31,207 nt of DNA. Origin: Bacteroidaceae bacterium (GTDB taxonomy: Bacteria; Bacteroidota; Bacteroidia; Bacteroidales; Bacteroidaceae). Location of the stretch: assembly GCA_900770655.1 (NCBI GenBank), contig CAAGLA010000045.1:1-31207 (forward strand). Direction: 5' to 3'. The number at the start of each line of letters is the position of its first letter. The first letter of the stretch is position 1. The translations under genes were made by a program, and so were the position numbers. Shown here one piece after another: positions 1 through 8,414 of this stretch. The notes under the pieces are model-generated. The model did no database searches, was not told the origin of the DNA, and saw nothing but the letters and a program-made list of their open reading frames with translations.

Positions 1-330
1 ATCGCGAAAAACATCGCTCAAACAATTCCTCTCCTTCTCCGCTGTTTGAACGGTTGTTTGCTGTAATTTTATCGGTGACGGTTTATGTTTGAAATTACTA
101 TGGCAATGAATATAGCAAAAGTATTAATAAACCACCGGCACTGTCAATAATTGCGGATATGCAAGTGTGTAAACTTGCTTGCAAACAAACATTCCCACAC
201 TAAATTTCTACTGAATGTATATTTTAGCAATGCTGAATTATAGTGTTTCTATTGTATAAAGTGAACCCCAAAAGTTAGAAAAACTTTTGGGGTTCATTTT
301 AATTTCGGGTTACCCTCTTTTATATTTCAT
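1..330. other. Gene-poor left edge
   Basis: I see no credible coding region here. The stretch is AT-rich and holds a terminator-like hairpin at 262-296. At 165-182 there is a short sequence whose reverse complement resembles part of the 69-bp repeat found near 25.2 kb (GCAAGCAAG followed by TTT and ACACAC). The left neighbour lies outside the window. Confidence 0.6.
262..304. terminator. Perfect 15-bp hairpin, probable terminator
   Basis: The arms 262-276 and 282-296 are perfectly complementary around a 5-nt loop (AGAAA). On the plus strand a T-rich run follows, which suits a plus-strand gene to the left of the window. The hairpin also lies 35 bp beyond the stop of the minus-strand WG-repeat gene, so it may end transcripts from both sides. 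The arm sequence (TGAACCCCAAAAGTT) looks like ends I associate loosely with IS3-type elements, so a relic is possible, but no transposase is present. Confidence 0.65.
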
Positions 331-1200
331 TTAGAGGTGCTTGCCTGTCTTGTCAATAATAAAGGCCTCGCCATCTTGCTTGACAAAAGCCTTGCCATTA
401 TTAAAGCTGTGTGCTTCGTCGTATATAAAAGGTATAACAACTTTACCATTCTTGTCTATGTAACCATACTTGCCATTGCTGCACACCCAAGCAAGTCCTT
501 CGGAAAAAATTCCGCCGTGGCTGTATATAAGAGGAACCACTTCGTTACCGGCACGGTCTATGTAGCCCACATTGTCACCAATCCTAACCCACGCACGGCC
601 ATTGCGGAAGTGGTCTACATAATCGTATTTAAAAAGAATTACCATATCTCCTCTCCTGTCGATGAATCCCCATTTGCCATTCAACTGCGCTTCGGCAAGC
701 CCCTCAAAGAACGAGAAGCACTTGTCGAACTGAAAAGGGATAGCCACGTTGCCGGCATTGTCAATGAATCCGTATTTCCCGTTTAGCGATACACAAGCCA
801 ATCCTTCGTAGAACGAAGAGGCATCATCGTAAAGGAGAGGAACTACCAACTGCCCTTTGTTATCTATGAATCCATATTTTCCGTTAGACTCAACACACGC
901 AAGGCCCTCGGAAAATACCTCGGCGTTGTCGTATTGGGGAGCGACAATTTCCTTGCCAAGCCTGTCAATGAATCCGAATTTATTGTCGAGTTCTACAATA
1001 GCACACCCCTCTTTGTAATAGTCTATATGGTCGTACTTAACCGGCACAACCACATTTCCATTTTTATTCACAAAGCCATATTTTCCATTTTCGTACCGCA
1101 AAAGCAGTTCTTCTACGTTAATTTGTGCAAACGCACTGCTTGCAGAAAAGAAAAAAATAGCCACTAATGATAATATGTGTATATTTAGAATCCTTTTCAT
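331..1200 (-). CDS. Secreted WG-repeat protein
   Basis: This is a 289-residue protein with a clear Sec signal peptide (hydrophobic residues about 8-24, ending in SSAFA before QIN). Most of the mature chain consists of about eight WG (KWG) repeats of roughly 31-32 residues. Typical units read K-Y/W-G-F-I-D, then G, then V-P, then Y/F-D and E/N-G-L/K-A. The family is a periplasmic or exported beta-rich repeat module thought to bind ligands or proteins; no specific substrate can be given. The start ATG at 1198-1200 is followed at once by the signal peptide. The gene has its own promoter in the end of the upstream gene. Family assignment is secure; function is unknown. Confidence 0.88.
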   Translation of the reverse strand: MKRILNIHILSLVAIFFFSASSAFAQINVEELLLRYENGKYGFVNKNGNVVVPVKYDHIDYYKEGCAIVELDNKFGFIDRLGKEIVAPQYDNAEVFSEGLACVESNGKYGFIDNKGQLVVPLLYDDASSFYEGLACVSLNGKYGFIDNAGNVAIPFQFDKCFSFFEGLAEAQLNGKWGFIDRRGDMVILFKYDYVDHFRNGRAWVRIGDNVGYIDRAGNEVVPLIYSHGGIFSEGLAWVCSNGKYGYIDKNGKVVIPFIYDEAHSFNNGKAFVKQDGEAFIIDKTGKHL

Positions 1201-1225
1201 TTCAGTGATAAATAATTATATAGCG

Positions 1226-1257
1226 CAAATGTAAACAAAAAAGATTATTCAGGCAAT
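1226..1257 (-). promoter_or_regulatory. Promoter of the WG-repeat gene
   Basis: Read on the minus strand, a perfect -7 box TACATTTG (1226-1233) is preceded by ATTG (1254-1257) with a 20-nt spacer. This fits the Bacteroidetes TTTG-N20-TAnnTTTG pattern. The start codon lies about 25 bp downstream. The -33 part lies inside the end of the glycerophosphodiesterase gene. Confidence 0.6.
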
Positions 1258-2009
1258 AAGGTGTTGGTATATATCATCTTTGCCCTATACCTGTACTCTG
1301 CCGGTATATCACTATAGTCATCTACAGTGAAGAGAGCTATATTGAAAAGCCTGACCTTGTCTAAGAATTCAAAGAAACCATTTTCAAGACCGCTTGTATG
1401 CAGTGCAACCCACTCTATGCGCCTGCCGGCAAAAAGTTTGTCGAAAAGAAGATTCTTCAAGAGCGCAGAACTTAAATCGTCGGCAACGCAAGAATAGAGA
1501 ACACGGAAATAACCTTCATCTACCAGTACGCAATAGTCGTTATACGAAAATGCTTCCACTACCATTCTCTCCTTAAGCCCCGGAAAGTATTTCCCAAGCG
1601 TTTCGGGAGAAGAGAGCTTGTCGACAACCAAAAAAAGGTTGTCGTTACAGCAGAAATACTCATAAACGTCGGCAGCTGTCATTGGAGTGTAGCGGCCGTG
1701 TATGCGGCGCATCCTGAACTCGCTCAGCGACGGGGCACTGTCGCCCCGCTCTTCAAGGCCGGTCATCTTATTGAAATCGCTCCACGAATGTGCTGCAACC
1801 AACACGCTGTCACTGGTGAAGATAAAATCGAACTCTATATATTTATAGCCCCGTGCAACTGCATTTTCAAGTGCCTCAAGAGAGTTTGTATATATATTGC
1901 CTTCAATGGCTCCTCCGGCGTGTGCAATGAGTTCGGCATTGCTTACCTTTTCTTGTGTAACGCAAGAGGTAAACAACGCCAGAAGAATAATTATATAGAG
2001 TTTTCTCAT
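1245..2009 (-). CDS. Glycerophosphodiester phosphodiesterase-like lipoprotein
   Basis: This is a 254-residue protein with a lipoprotein signal peptide (LFTSC, acylated Cys at residue 16). It has the sequence marks of a GDPD-type TIM barrel: LIAHAGG near residue 30 (the first catalytic His), an IEFDF motif carrying the metal-binding Glu/Asp pair, AAHSW carrying the second His, and a late MIYTN strand. Family members hydrolyse glycerophosphodiesters to glycerol-3-phosphate and an alcohol. HAGG in place of the usual HRG, and HSW in place of HD, mark this as a divergent branch, so the exact substrate is unsure. The start lies 3 bp after the TGA of the aminopeptidase gene, which suggests cotranscription. 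It probably acts in the outer envelope. Confidence 0.78.
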   Translation of the reverse strand: MRKLYIIILLALFTSCVTQEKVSNAELIAHAGGAIEGNIYTNSLEALENAVARGYKYIEFDFIFTSDSVLVAAHSWSDFNKMTGLEERGDSAPSLSEFRMRRIHGRYTPMTAADVYEYFCCNDNLFLVVDKLSSPETLGKYFPGLKERMVVEAFSYNDYCVLVDEGYFRVLYSCVADDLSSALLKNLLFDKLFAGRRIEWVALHTSGLENGFFEFLDKVRLFNIALFTVDDYSDIPAEYRYRAKMIYTNTLLPE

Positions 2010-2012
2010 ACA

Positions 2013-3791
2013 TCAAATAGCCTTGCAGGCTGTTTTTAGATATTCAAGTTCACTGCCTTCGAAGTAAGGAGAGAGCTTTTCGTACACCATTTTATGGTAT
2101 TCGTTAAGATAATCCCGTGCTTCGTTGCCAAGAAGTTCCGGAACTATAGGTGTTGTATCTATCGGGCATAGTGTCAGTGGCAACAGGGTGTAGAACTCTC
2201 CGAATTCACCCTCGCTGTACCGCTTTACAATCATTGTATTCTCTATGCGTATGCCATAACGGGCAGCCTTGTAAAGCCCCGGTTCGTTGGTTACGGTCAT
2301 TCCCGGGAGAAGCGGTGCCGGCATATTGTTCATTCTTATCTGGTGCGGGCCTTCGTGTACATTCAGATAATGACCTACTCCGTGCCCGGTTCCGTGCAGA
2401 TAGTTTTCTCCTGCCCGCCACAGCCATTGGCGGGCAAGCACATCGAGCTGTGTCCCGCAAGTACCTTTTGGAAAGACTGCCTGAGCAAGAGATATATGGC
2501 CTCTGAGCACACGTGTGTAATCGGCTTTTTCCTCTTCGGTGAGAGCGCCAAGAGCTATTGTACGGGTAACATCGGTTGTGCCCGAAAGGTACTGACCGCC
2601 ACAGTCGAGCAACAGGAGTCCTCTTGGTTCAAGTGTTGCATTATCGGCCGGCGTAGGTTCATAGTGTACTATAGCCGCATTGGCGCCGTACGCTGCTATA
2701 GTTGCAAAGCTAAGGCCTTTGAACTCATTATCGGCAGAACGGAACTCGGTCAGTTTCCTGTCAACATCCAACTCTGTTATTCCACCTTTCTCGACAGAGG
2801 GCCTAAGCCAATGGAGTAACTTCACCATTGCAACACCTTCGCTGAGCATCGCCTTTTCGAAACCGGCAATTTCTGTCTCGTTCTTTACAGCCTTCATCTT
2901 TGCCACAGGCGAGTCGCGGAACACCACTTTTTCTTTAGCCAAAGATTTTACTGCTGCAACATTGCATTTCGAGGGTTGAACAAGAATTGCATCCTTGTCA
3001 TATTCCTTAAGATACTGCCACACATCGCCATAGCCTGCAACATCGATGCCTTGCTCACTCAAATAGGTGCGCACGTTGGGTGTCAGTTTCCTTTCATCTA
3101 TAAACAGTACCGCATTGTCAATGGTCACAATCATATAGGAGACTACAACAGGGTTGTACTCAACATCGCAACCACGCAGGTTAGTGAGCCAAGCAACCTC
3201 GTCGAGCATAGTCACAAGCATTCCTTCATTCTCTTCGGCATTTAAAGCAGCACGCAAACGTGCAAGTTTGCTCTTTGCGCTTTCTCCGGCAACACCTTCG
3301 GGCATAATATCGGCCTTTCCCATAGGAAGCGACGGTCTATCTTTCCACAGCTCTTCGAACGGGTCTCTTGTAAAGTTGAGCATAATACCCTTTACAGCAA
3401 GAGCATTGCGCCAAGCATCGGCTTCAACTACAGAACAAACGGTGCCGTCGACTGCCACCACATCACCTTCTTTAAGATTAGTGCATAGCCACTCGACAAT
3501 AGAAGGAGTTACGCCGTCACCATCCTTCATAAGGCTGTAGCCTGTGCCGTCGAGAGCCTTTTCTGCGGCAAGCCAATAGCGCGAATCGGTCCACAGCAAT
3601 GCACTGTCAAGGGTTATTACGGCAGTTCCGGCAGAACCGTCGAATCCCGATATCCACTCGCGCGATTTCCAATAATCGGCAACATACTCACTACTATGCG
3701 GGTCGCTGCTCACTACAATGAATGCCGCAACACCATTACTGCGCATATAACCACGCAAGGCCTCTACTCTCTCTCTTACAGTCAAGTTCAT
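2013..3791 (-). CDS. Xaa-Pro aminopeptidase (M24B)
   Basis: This 592-residue cytosolic metallopeptidase removes N-terminal residues that precede proline. It has two creatinase-type N-terminal domains followed by a C-terminal pita-bread domain. The five metal ligands are visible: the Asp in LLLLDCGG, the Asp in GTTDVTRT, the His in GHGVGHYLN, the Glu in TNEPGLY and the Glu in GIRIENT. The long form with a C-terminal extension is the usual Bacteroidetes type. I start it at ATG 3791. A GTG 24 bp further upstream (3815) is possible, but a -7-like TATATTCG at 3819-3826 would put the transcript start close to that GTG and favours the ATG. The glycerophosphodiesterase gene follows in the same transcript. 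Confidence 0.93.
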   Translation of the reverse strand: MNLTVRERVEALRGYMRSNGVAAFIVVSSDPHSSEYVADYWKSREWISGFDGSAGTAVITLDSALLWTDSRYWLAAEKALDGTGYSLMKDGDGVTPSIVEWLCTNLKEGDVVAVDGTVCSVVEADAWRNALAVKGIMLNFTRDPFEELWKDRPSLPMGKADIMPEGVAGESAKSKLARLRAALNAEENEGMLVTMLDEVAWLTNLRGCDVEYNPVVVSYMIVTIDNAVLFIDERKLTPNVRTYLSEQGIDVAGYGDVWQYLKEYDKDAILVQPSKCNVAAVKSLAKEKVVFRDSPVAKMKAVKNETEIAGFEKAMLSEGVAMVKLLHWLRPSVEKGGITELDVDRKLTEFRSADNEFKGLSFATIAAYGANAAIVHYEPTPADNATLEPRGLLLLDCGGQYLSGTTDVTRTIALGALTEEEKADYTRVLRGHISLAQAVFPKGTCGTQLDVLARQWLWRAGENYLHGTGHGVGHYLNVHEGPHQIRMNNMPAPLLPGMTVTNEPGLYKAARYGIRIENTMIVKRYSEGEFGEFYTLLPLTLCPIDTTPIVPELLGNEARDYLNEYHKMVYEKLSPYFEGSELEYLKTACKAI

Positions 3792-3896
3792 AACAAGGGG
3801 TAATATTCTTTTCACCGGCGAATATAATAAAAAACATTCATTTGCATCGGGAACCTATTTGATAAGTTATAGAATTTTAGACTATTCTACTTCTAA

Positions 3897-5060
3897 TTAA
3901 CCTTCAACGACTACCGATGCAACGTAACGTGTATCTTCACTTACCGGAGAGAGGTTAAGATAGCCTCTCGATATTCTTGCATCTACGACCTCTAGCGGAA
4001 ACACCTTCTTCTTATTCCTATGCTCTTCAAGAGCCTCGCCTTTGTTGCGGTAATAGGAAACAGTATAGCAACCACGCTTGCCACACTGCACATAATTATC
4101 GTAGAATATTCGTGCAACCACCCCCATATTCATTCTAAGGTTAAGTTCCATACAGGGGTTAAGTTTGAAAGACGTACCCTCTTCGTAAATCATCATATCT
4201 ACGCCCAAATAGCCTTCGTAACCGCTTCCCTCCAACATAGAAGTGAGGATTCTGCATAGATTCAACCGCACGGCATCGAGTTGCACAAGAGGTATATATT
4301 TCCCCAGTTCGCTTATTATACCGTCATCGCCAAGCAGTGTGTTGCCACAATATGAACCATTTTCGGCATTGAACAGAGAGTAACCGGCAAAATCGACACC
4401 GCCGGCCGATGCAAAGAACTCCATTGCAAATTCCACCTTGCAGCAAAGGTACTCCTCGCACACAACGCCCCCTTGTCTTTTTATTATACCACTATAGAAA
4501 TTCTCCATAGGTTTCTCAACCCTTCCTATACCCCACATTATGCCTTTGCCGCTACCCGACCACGGTGCCTTTACCACACATTTCTCACGGCTTTCTATAT
4601 ACTCTTTTGCCTTTTGCGGGTCGCATATATAACGTGGCAAGACGGGTGTGTCTATACCTGCATCTTTTAGAGATTGAAGTATGGCTATTGAAGAACGGCG
4701 GTTCGAAAGAGCGCGTATCGTGTTTATCTGCCTCTCGCTTGGCATTATCTCCTTGTTAATTCCCATAGCCTTAAAACGACGGAGCATTTGTGCACTCCAC
4801 CCCCACGGGCGCAGAGTTCTCACACACCGGCTATCCGATGCGTTATAAAAAGCAGGCAAATCAAATATTTTGCACCACTCCTTTTGATATTCCTTGTGAA
4901 TATCGCCCGGAAGGTATACAAGTCCCTCTTTTCCCGCGAACCACAATGGCAACGAAGCCAAGTCAAACGCTATGCGCTCTGCAGCTGGCGGAGCACAATA
5001 GGCGGCACTGCCGTCGGCGAGTGCAAGGTCATTTTCGGGATTAAACAGATGAAGTATCAC
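3897..5060 (-). CDS. ATP-grasp-like protein of unknown function
   Basis: This is a 387-residue soluble protein with a GTG start, supported by the conserved-looking opening HLFNPENDLALA. I recognise no named family. The middle carries features like an ATP-grasp fold: a K-A-P-W-SGSGKGI glycine-rich loop near residues 164-175, an acidic EEYL segment, and LNPCMELNLRMNMG near residue 310, which resembles the metal-binding E-x-N-x-R region of ATP-grasp ligases. This suggests a ligase that activates a carboxylate with ATP; the substrate cannot be read. It stands alone between the aminopeptidase gene and tRNA-His, 81 bp from the former. The ATP-grasp reading is inference from motif resemblance only. 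Confidence 0.7.
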   Translation of the reverse strand: MILHLFNPENDLALADGSAAYCAPPAAERIAFDLASLPLWFAGKEGLVYLPGDIHKEYQKEWCKIFDLPAFYNASDSRCVRTLRPWGWSAQMLRRFKAMGINKEIMPSERQINTIRALSNRRSSIAILQSLKDAGIDTPVLPRYICDPQKAKEYIESREKCVVKAPWSGSGKGIMWGIGRVEKPMENFYSGIIKRQGGVVCEEYLCCKVEFAMEFFASAGGVDFAGYSLFNAENGSYCGNTLLGDDGIISELGKYIPLVQLDAVRLNLCRILTSMLEGSGYEGYLGVDMMIYEEGTSFKLNPCMELNLRMNMGVVARIFYDNYVQCGKRGCYTVSYYRNKGEALEEHRNKKKVFPLEVVDARISRGYLNLSPVSEDTRYVASVVVEG

Positions 5061-5100
5061 TTTTTGGAGAGCAGGTGTTACAATAAAGGATAGTCACGTA

Positions 5101-5139
5101 TTAAAAACAAAATTAGGAAACAATTCTTTGTTTCCTAAT
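5101..5139 (-). terminator. Rho-independent terminator of tRNA-His
   Basis: A perfect 12-bp stem (5112-5123 with 5128-5139) closes a 4-nt loop. On the minus strand a T-rich run (TTTTGTTTTTAA) follows it. It lies 4 bp beyond the CCA end of the tRNA, so it ends the tRNA transcript. Confidence 0.85.
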
Positions 5140-5143
5140 CCTT

Positions 5144-5221
5144 TGGGGTGGTTGATGGGATTCGAACCCACGACATTCAGAACCACAATCTGACGCTCTA
5201 ACCAGCTGAACTACAACCACC
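5144..5221 (-). tRNA. tRNA-His (anticodon GTG)
   Basis: The minus strand folds as a full cloverleaf. The acceptor arms are GGTGGTTG and CAACCACC, giving the eight-pair acceptor with an encoded extra 5' G (G-1 pairing with C73) that defines histidine tRNAs. The D arm contains AGCTGGTTAGAGC, the anticodon loop reads TTGTGGT with anticodon GTG, and the T arm is GTGGGTTCGAATCCCAT. A CCA end is encoded at 5144-5146. It is a single-gene unit with its own promoter and terminator. Confidence 0.96.
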
Positions 5222-5250
5222 ATTCGGCATTTCATTTTCTGAAAGCGTTG

Positions 5251-5282
5251 CAAAGGTATGAACTTTTTTCATAATATCCAAA
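5251..5282 (-). promoter_or_regulatory. Consensus promoter of tRNA-His
   Basis: On the minus strand, TTTG (5279-5282), a 20-nt spacer and TACCTTTG (5251-5258) match the Bacteroidetes primary-sigma consensus exactly. The tRNA begins about 29 bp after the -7 box, leaving a short 5' leader to be processed. Confidence 0.85.
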
Positions 5283-5371
5283 GAAAAACACGCTTTTTTG
5301 CTTGAAAAATGAAAAGAACGGAGAATAGTTATTAAAGCCACCCTCTCAACCAGCCAATTACAATTATTGAA

Positions 5372-5869
5372 TCACGCATTTGCTTCGGGCATCCGTTTCA
5401 CCCACTCCAAGAATTCTTTAGAGTCGGGAGAAGAAAGAAAACTGAACGAATAATGTTTTTCACGGCTTGCACTGCCAATAACCCAGCTGTCTTTCAGGGA
5501 CTGTTCGAGCGTGAAATATTTAATGTAATTTAATTTGGTATTCACAAGCACAGCACCAAAAGCTGCATCGGGGATACGCTGTGGCTTGGGGAATGTATAA
5601 AAAAGAATATGACAATTCTCGTTCAGTTCAATCTTTTCGCAGCTCATTTCATTCCATTCCACAAAAAAATCTTTGCCATAAAGTTGTGGTAGCGTGAACT
5701 CCCATACATCCAGCCGGGTAAGTTCCATTAACGGTATATCGCCAAGAGCAACTTTGGAGACAAGCGCAGGGATAAATCCATATTGCAATTTGTAAAGACA
5801 GGCGTGCCTTTTCGAAGGCGATACTTTGTTTTTCTTGCCGCCAAACAAGAAATTCCATAATCTTTTCAT
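5372..5869 (-). CDS. Small uncharacterised cytosolic protein
   Basis: This is a 165-residue protein with no signal peptide or membrane segment and a lysine-rich N-terminus (GGKKNKVSPSKRH). It is a mixed alpha/beta sequence with hydrophobic strands (CHILFYTFPKP, FGAVLVNTKLNYIKYFTLE) and an aromatic C-terminal half ending in SKEFLEWVKRMPEANA. I do not recognise the family. Base and codon use look like the neighbours. It is monocistronic, between tRNA-His and a 435-bp gap. Confidence 0.65.
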   Translation of the reverse strand: MKRLWNFLFGGKKNKVSPSKRHACLYKLQYGFIPALVSKVALGDIPLMELTRLDVWEFTLPQLYGKDFFVEWNEMSCEKIELNENCHILFYTFPKPQRIPDAAFGAVLVNTKLNYIKYFTLEQSLKDSWVIGSASREKHYSFSFLSSPDSKEFLEWVKRMPEANA

Positions 5870-6304
5870 AGAACCGATATTTTATACGCTTCCCACAATT
5901 CCCGGGTAGGAAAATTAAAAACAAGGTGTGGGAACTTACTGTTCTTACCCTATTCTTAGGCTTCTCGCAATGCCCTTTGTAGCAGATAAAAACAATAGCA
6001 ACCCACACCAAAGGTTATGTAAAAAGCCATTACGGCAAAACAAACCAACAATGTGGCGCCATTGCCATCATCTATGCTACAACTCAAATTTTGCGAGAAT
6101 TCAAGAATAACAGATAATTCAATAACACCTTACTAATTACTTTTGTTCACAAGAAACGAAAGTATTATATGTATTGCAAAAATAGTCAAACTATTTTATG
6201 AAAACAAGAAAGGATATATAAAAACCTCACTGTACTCAGCGCACAATGAGGTTAAAGATATATCTACTGTTTATTATCTCCTTAAAAGCAAATTGAACAG
6301 TTTC
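5870..6304. other. Intergenic region without a recognised gene
   Basis: I see no coding sequence in this 435-bp stretch. It contains an 8-bp inverted repeat (TTCCCACA at 5890-5897 and TGTGGGAA at 5927-5934) upstream of the small protein gene, and the terminator of the zinc-ribbon gene at 6217-6253. The rest is AT-rich and featureless to my reading. Confidence 0.55.
6217..6253 (-). terminator. Terminator of the nif3/zinc-ribbon operon
   Basis: On the minus strand, arms 6243-6253 and 6223-6233 form an 11-bp stem with one G-T wobble around a 9-nt loop. A TTTTTATAT run follows at 6217-6222 and beyond. It lies 52 bp after the stop of the zinc-ribbon gene. Confidence 0.75.
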
Positions 6305-7123
6305 TTATTCAGCCTTGGCAGCACGGCGTATACCGCGGCGCTTTGGTGCCGGAGCCTCTGCAGGCTTTTCTTGCTGAACACCTGCCAGTTCGGGGTCAAT
6401 CATAATGCGGCCACAGTTCTCGCATACTATAATTTTCTTTCTCATACGAATATCCATCTGGCGCTGTGGCGGTATCTTGCTGAAACAACCGGCACAAGCA
6501 TCTCTTTCGACATACACAATACCAAGACCGTTTCGTGAACTCTTGCGTATACGTTTGAAAGAAGCCAAAAGACGGGGCTCAATATTCATTTCAAGATCAC
6601 GGGCCTGCTCACGCAACTTCTCCTCTTCGGCCTTTGTCTCGGCAACGATATCTTCGAGCTCGGTTTTCTTCATATCGAGGTCCTTCTTGCGTTCATCGAG
6701 AAGGTTGTTCGACTTTTCTAGTTCATCGTTCTTCTGCTGCTCTTGCTTCTTGGCATCGTTTATCTTCTTCTCGTCGTGCTCTATAACCAGCTTGTTGTAC
6801 TCTATTTCCTTGTTCAAAAGGTCAAATTCACGGTTATTGCGAACATTGTTCTGGTCTTCGGTATACTTGTCTATGCTTCTCTTTGCCTGCTCCATCTCTT
6901 CGCGGAAGCCAACGATATTCTCACGGATAGTCTTTATATCGTTTGTAATATTCGCGATACGTGTTCCAAGACCGACAATCTCGTCCTCGAGGTCCTTAAC
7001 CTCAAGAGGCAATTCGCCACGGAGAATCTTAATCTTGTCAATCTGAGATAGAATAGTCTGAAGCTCATAAAGAGTTTTCAATTTCTCTTCTACTGTGTAA
7101 TCAGCAGGGTCTTTCTTTGCCAT
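6305..7123 (-). CDS. C4-type zinc-ribbon coiled-coil protein (CdsZ/HP0958-like)
   Basis: This is a 272-residue protein. About residues 15-180 form a long charged coiled coil rich in E, K, D, N and Q. A C-terminal zinc ribbon follows with two CxxC pairs (CAGC and CENC about 20 residues apart), then a basic alanine-rich tail. This matches the C4-type zinc-ribbon domain family that includes HP0958 and CdsZ. These bind nucleic acid or act as adaptors; the role in Bacteroidetes is not settled. The gene lies 29 bp downstream of nif3 in the same direction, an arrangement that suggests a shared transcript. Confidence 0.85.
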   Translation of the reverse strand: MAKKDPADYTVEEKLKTLYELQTILSQIDKIKILRGELPLEVKDLEDEIVGLGTRIANITNDIKTIRENIVGFREEMEQAKRSIDKYTEDQNNVRNNREFDLLNKEIEYNKLVIEHDEKKINDAKKQEQQKNDELEKSNNLLDERKKDLDMKKTELEDIVAETKAEEEKLREQARDLEMNIEPRLLASFKRIRKSSRNGLGIVYVERDACAGCFSKIPPQRQMDIRMRKKIIVCENCGRIMIDPELAGVQQEKPAEAPAPKRRGIRRAAKAE

Positions 7124-7152
7124 TGTAGTTATAATTTAGGTTAATAAATCTA

Positions 7153-8250
7153 TTATAGGTAACTTAACGGGTTGGTGTTTATGCTTGTTGCAACAACCCT
7201 GAGTCCGGGATATTTCCCCTGTATTATCTCTTTGAATATATCTATGGTGTACTGTTCGCTTTCGTAATGCCCTATTACAGCCATCAGCATTTTACCGCTA
7301 TAGTCGAACATTGAATGATAACGTGCTTCGCCTGTTATGTAGATATCGGCTCCGGCTGCAACGGCCGCTCCGGCAAACGATGCGCCGGCACCACCGCAAA
7401 GAGCTACACGTTTTATCTTTTTCCCTGTAAACGCTGTATGTTGCAGACAGCCTACCGAAAATTTTTCCTTTATTTCCAAAAGGAACTCTCTTTCGTCACG
7501 TTCTTGGGGCAGTTCGCCAACAACTCCGGCACCCGCACAGTTCCATACATTCTTCAACGGGTACAAATCGTAAGCCGGTTCTTCGTACGGGTGTGCCTTA
7601 AGCAAAGCCGACACAACACGCTCTTTGAGATAGGCGGGAAGAATTGTATCTATGCGCACCTCCTCTTCTTTGTGCACCTCTCCTACAGTGCCGCAGAAAG
7701 GGTTGCACCCTTCGCCGGCCTTAAAAGTGCCGAACCCGGAAACATTATAACTACACGAACTGTAATTGCCTATGGCTCCGCAGCCCGCATCGAAGAGTGC
7801 CGTGCGTAGGGTTTCGGCATATTTTTCGGGCACGAAGACCGATAGCTTAAGCAATGAATCCTCTTTCGGAACCAGTATTTTCAAATTCTGCAAACCAAGT
7901 ATCTCTGCTATACGGTAGTTTACTCCACCGGAAGCATTGTCAATGTTTGTATGTGCCGAATATACCGCTATTCCCGCCGACAGCGCCTTCAGCACACAGC
8001 GTTCAACATAGTTACGGCCCGTAATTCTTTTTAGGGGAGAAAAAATAAGAGGGTGATGCGACACAATGAGATTGCACCCCGATGCGTGAGCTTCGTCTAC
8101 GACAGCTTCAGTCACATCAAGACACAATAAAACCCCTGTAACTTCCGCATCTGTTAATCCAATTTGCAATCCGGCATTGTCGAATCCGTCCTGCAACGGC
8201 AGAGGCGCGAACATTTCAAGGGCATTCGCTATATCTTTTATCTTTATCAA
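7153..8250 (-). CDS. Nif3-like dinuclear metal centre protein
   Basis: This is a 365-residue NIF3/YbgI/YqfO-type protein. Metal-site motifs are visible: SHHPLIF near residue 64, YSAHTNID near residue 97, TGEARYHS near residue 307 and GHYESEQ near residue 328. At 365 residues it is the long form with a central inserted domain (about residues 130-235, containing HPYEEPAYDLYPL), as in Gram-positive YqfO. The toroidal hexamer is conserved, but its biochemical role is uncertain. The start is TTG at 8250, because IKIKDIANALEMFAPL is the expected N-terminus and no ATG lies in place. Confidence 0.9.
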   Translation of the reverse strand: MIKIKDIANALEMFAPLPLQDGFDNAGLQIGLTDAEVTGVLLCLDVTEAVVDEAHASGCNLIVSHHPLIFSPLKRITGRNYVERCVLKALSAGIAVYSAHTNIDNASGGVNYRIAEILGLQNLKILVPKEDSLLKLSVFVPEKYAETLRTALFDAGCGAIGNYSSCSYNVSGFGTFKAGEGCNPFCGTVGEVHKEEEVRIDTILPAYLKERVVSALLKAHPYEEPAYDLYPLKNVWNCAGAGVVGELPQERDEREFLLEIKEKFSVGCLQHTAFTGKKIKRVALCGGAGASFAGAAVAAGADIYITGEARYHSMFDYSGKMLMAVIGHYESEQYTIDIFKEIIQGKYPGLRVVATSINTNPLSYL

Positions 8251-8275
8251 TGCGATACAAGAATATTTCCGTTTG

Positions 8276-8307
8276 CGAAGATACTGTTTTTTTTGAAAAC
8301 TAGCAAC
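8276..8307 (-). promoter_or_regulatory. Promoter of nif3
   Basis: On the minus strand, GTTG (8304-8307), a 20-nt spacer and TATCTTCG (8276-8283) resemble the Bacteroidetes promoter with one mismatch in each box. The same TAnnTTCG variant precedes dnaB and trpS in this window. Confidence 0.55.
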
Positions 8308-8353
8308 ACGTATCTCACAAAACAGAGCATTTCTGCTGTTTTATTGTAAATTT

Positions 8354-8409
8354 CAGGCGGGCAATGGAGTGCCTGTGATGGCAGAGCCGTTTAACCCGCC
8401 TGTTTTTTT
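8354..8409. terminator. Branched GC-rich hairpin with a T-run on the plus strand
   Basis: An 8-bp stem (CAGGCGGG at 8354-8361, CCCGCCTG at 8395-8402) encloses a small inner stem (TGCC/GGCA, 8370-8383). Eight or so T residues follow on the plus strand. It sits just after the stop of the minus-strand C-S lyase gene and is probably its terminator. However, the U-tract is on the wrong side for that gene. Confidence 0.5.
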
Positions 8410-8414
8410 TGCTT

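Noticed and set aside
262..296. Insertion-sequence terminal repeat
   Set aside because: The sequence resembles some IS ends, but it folds as one compact hairpin beside a stop codon with a T-run, and no transposase is near. Terminator is the simpler reading.
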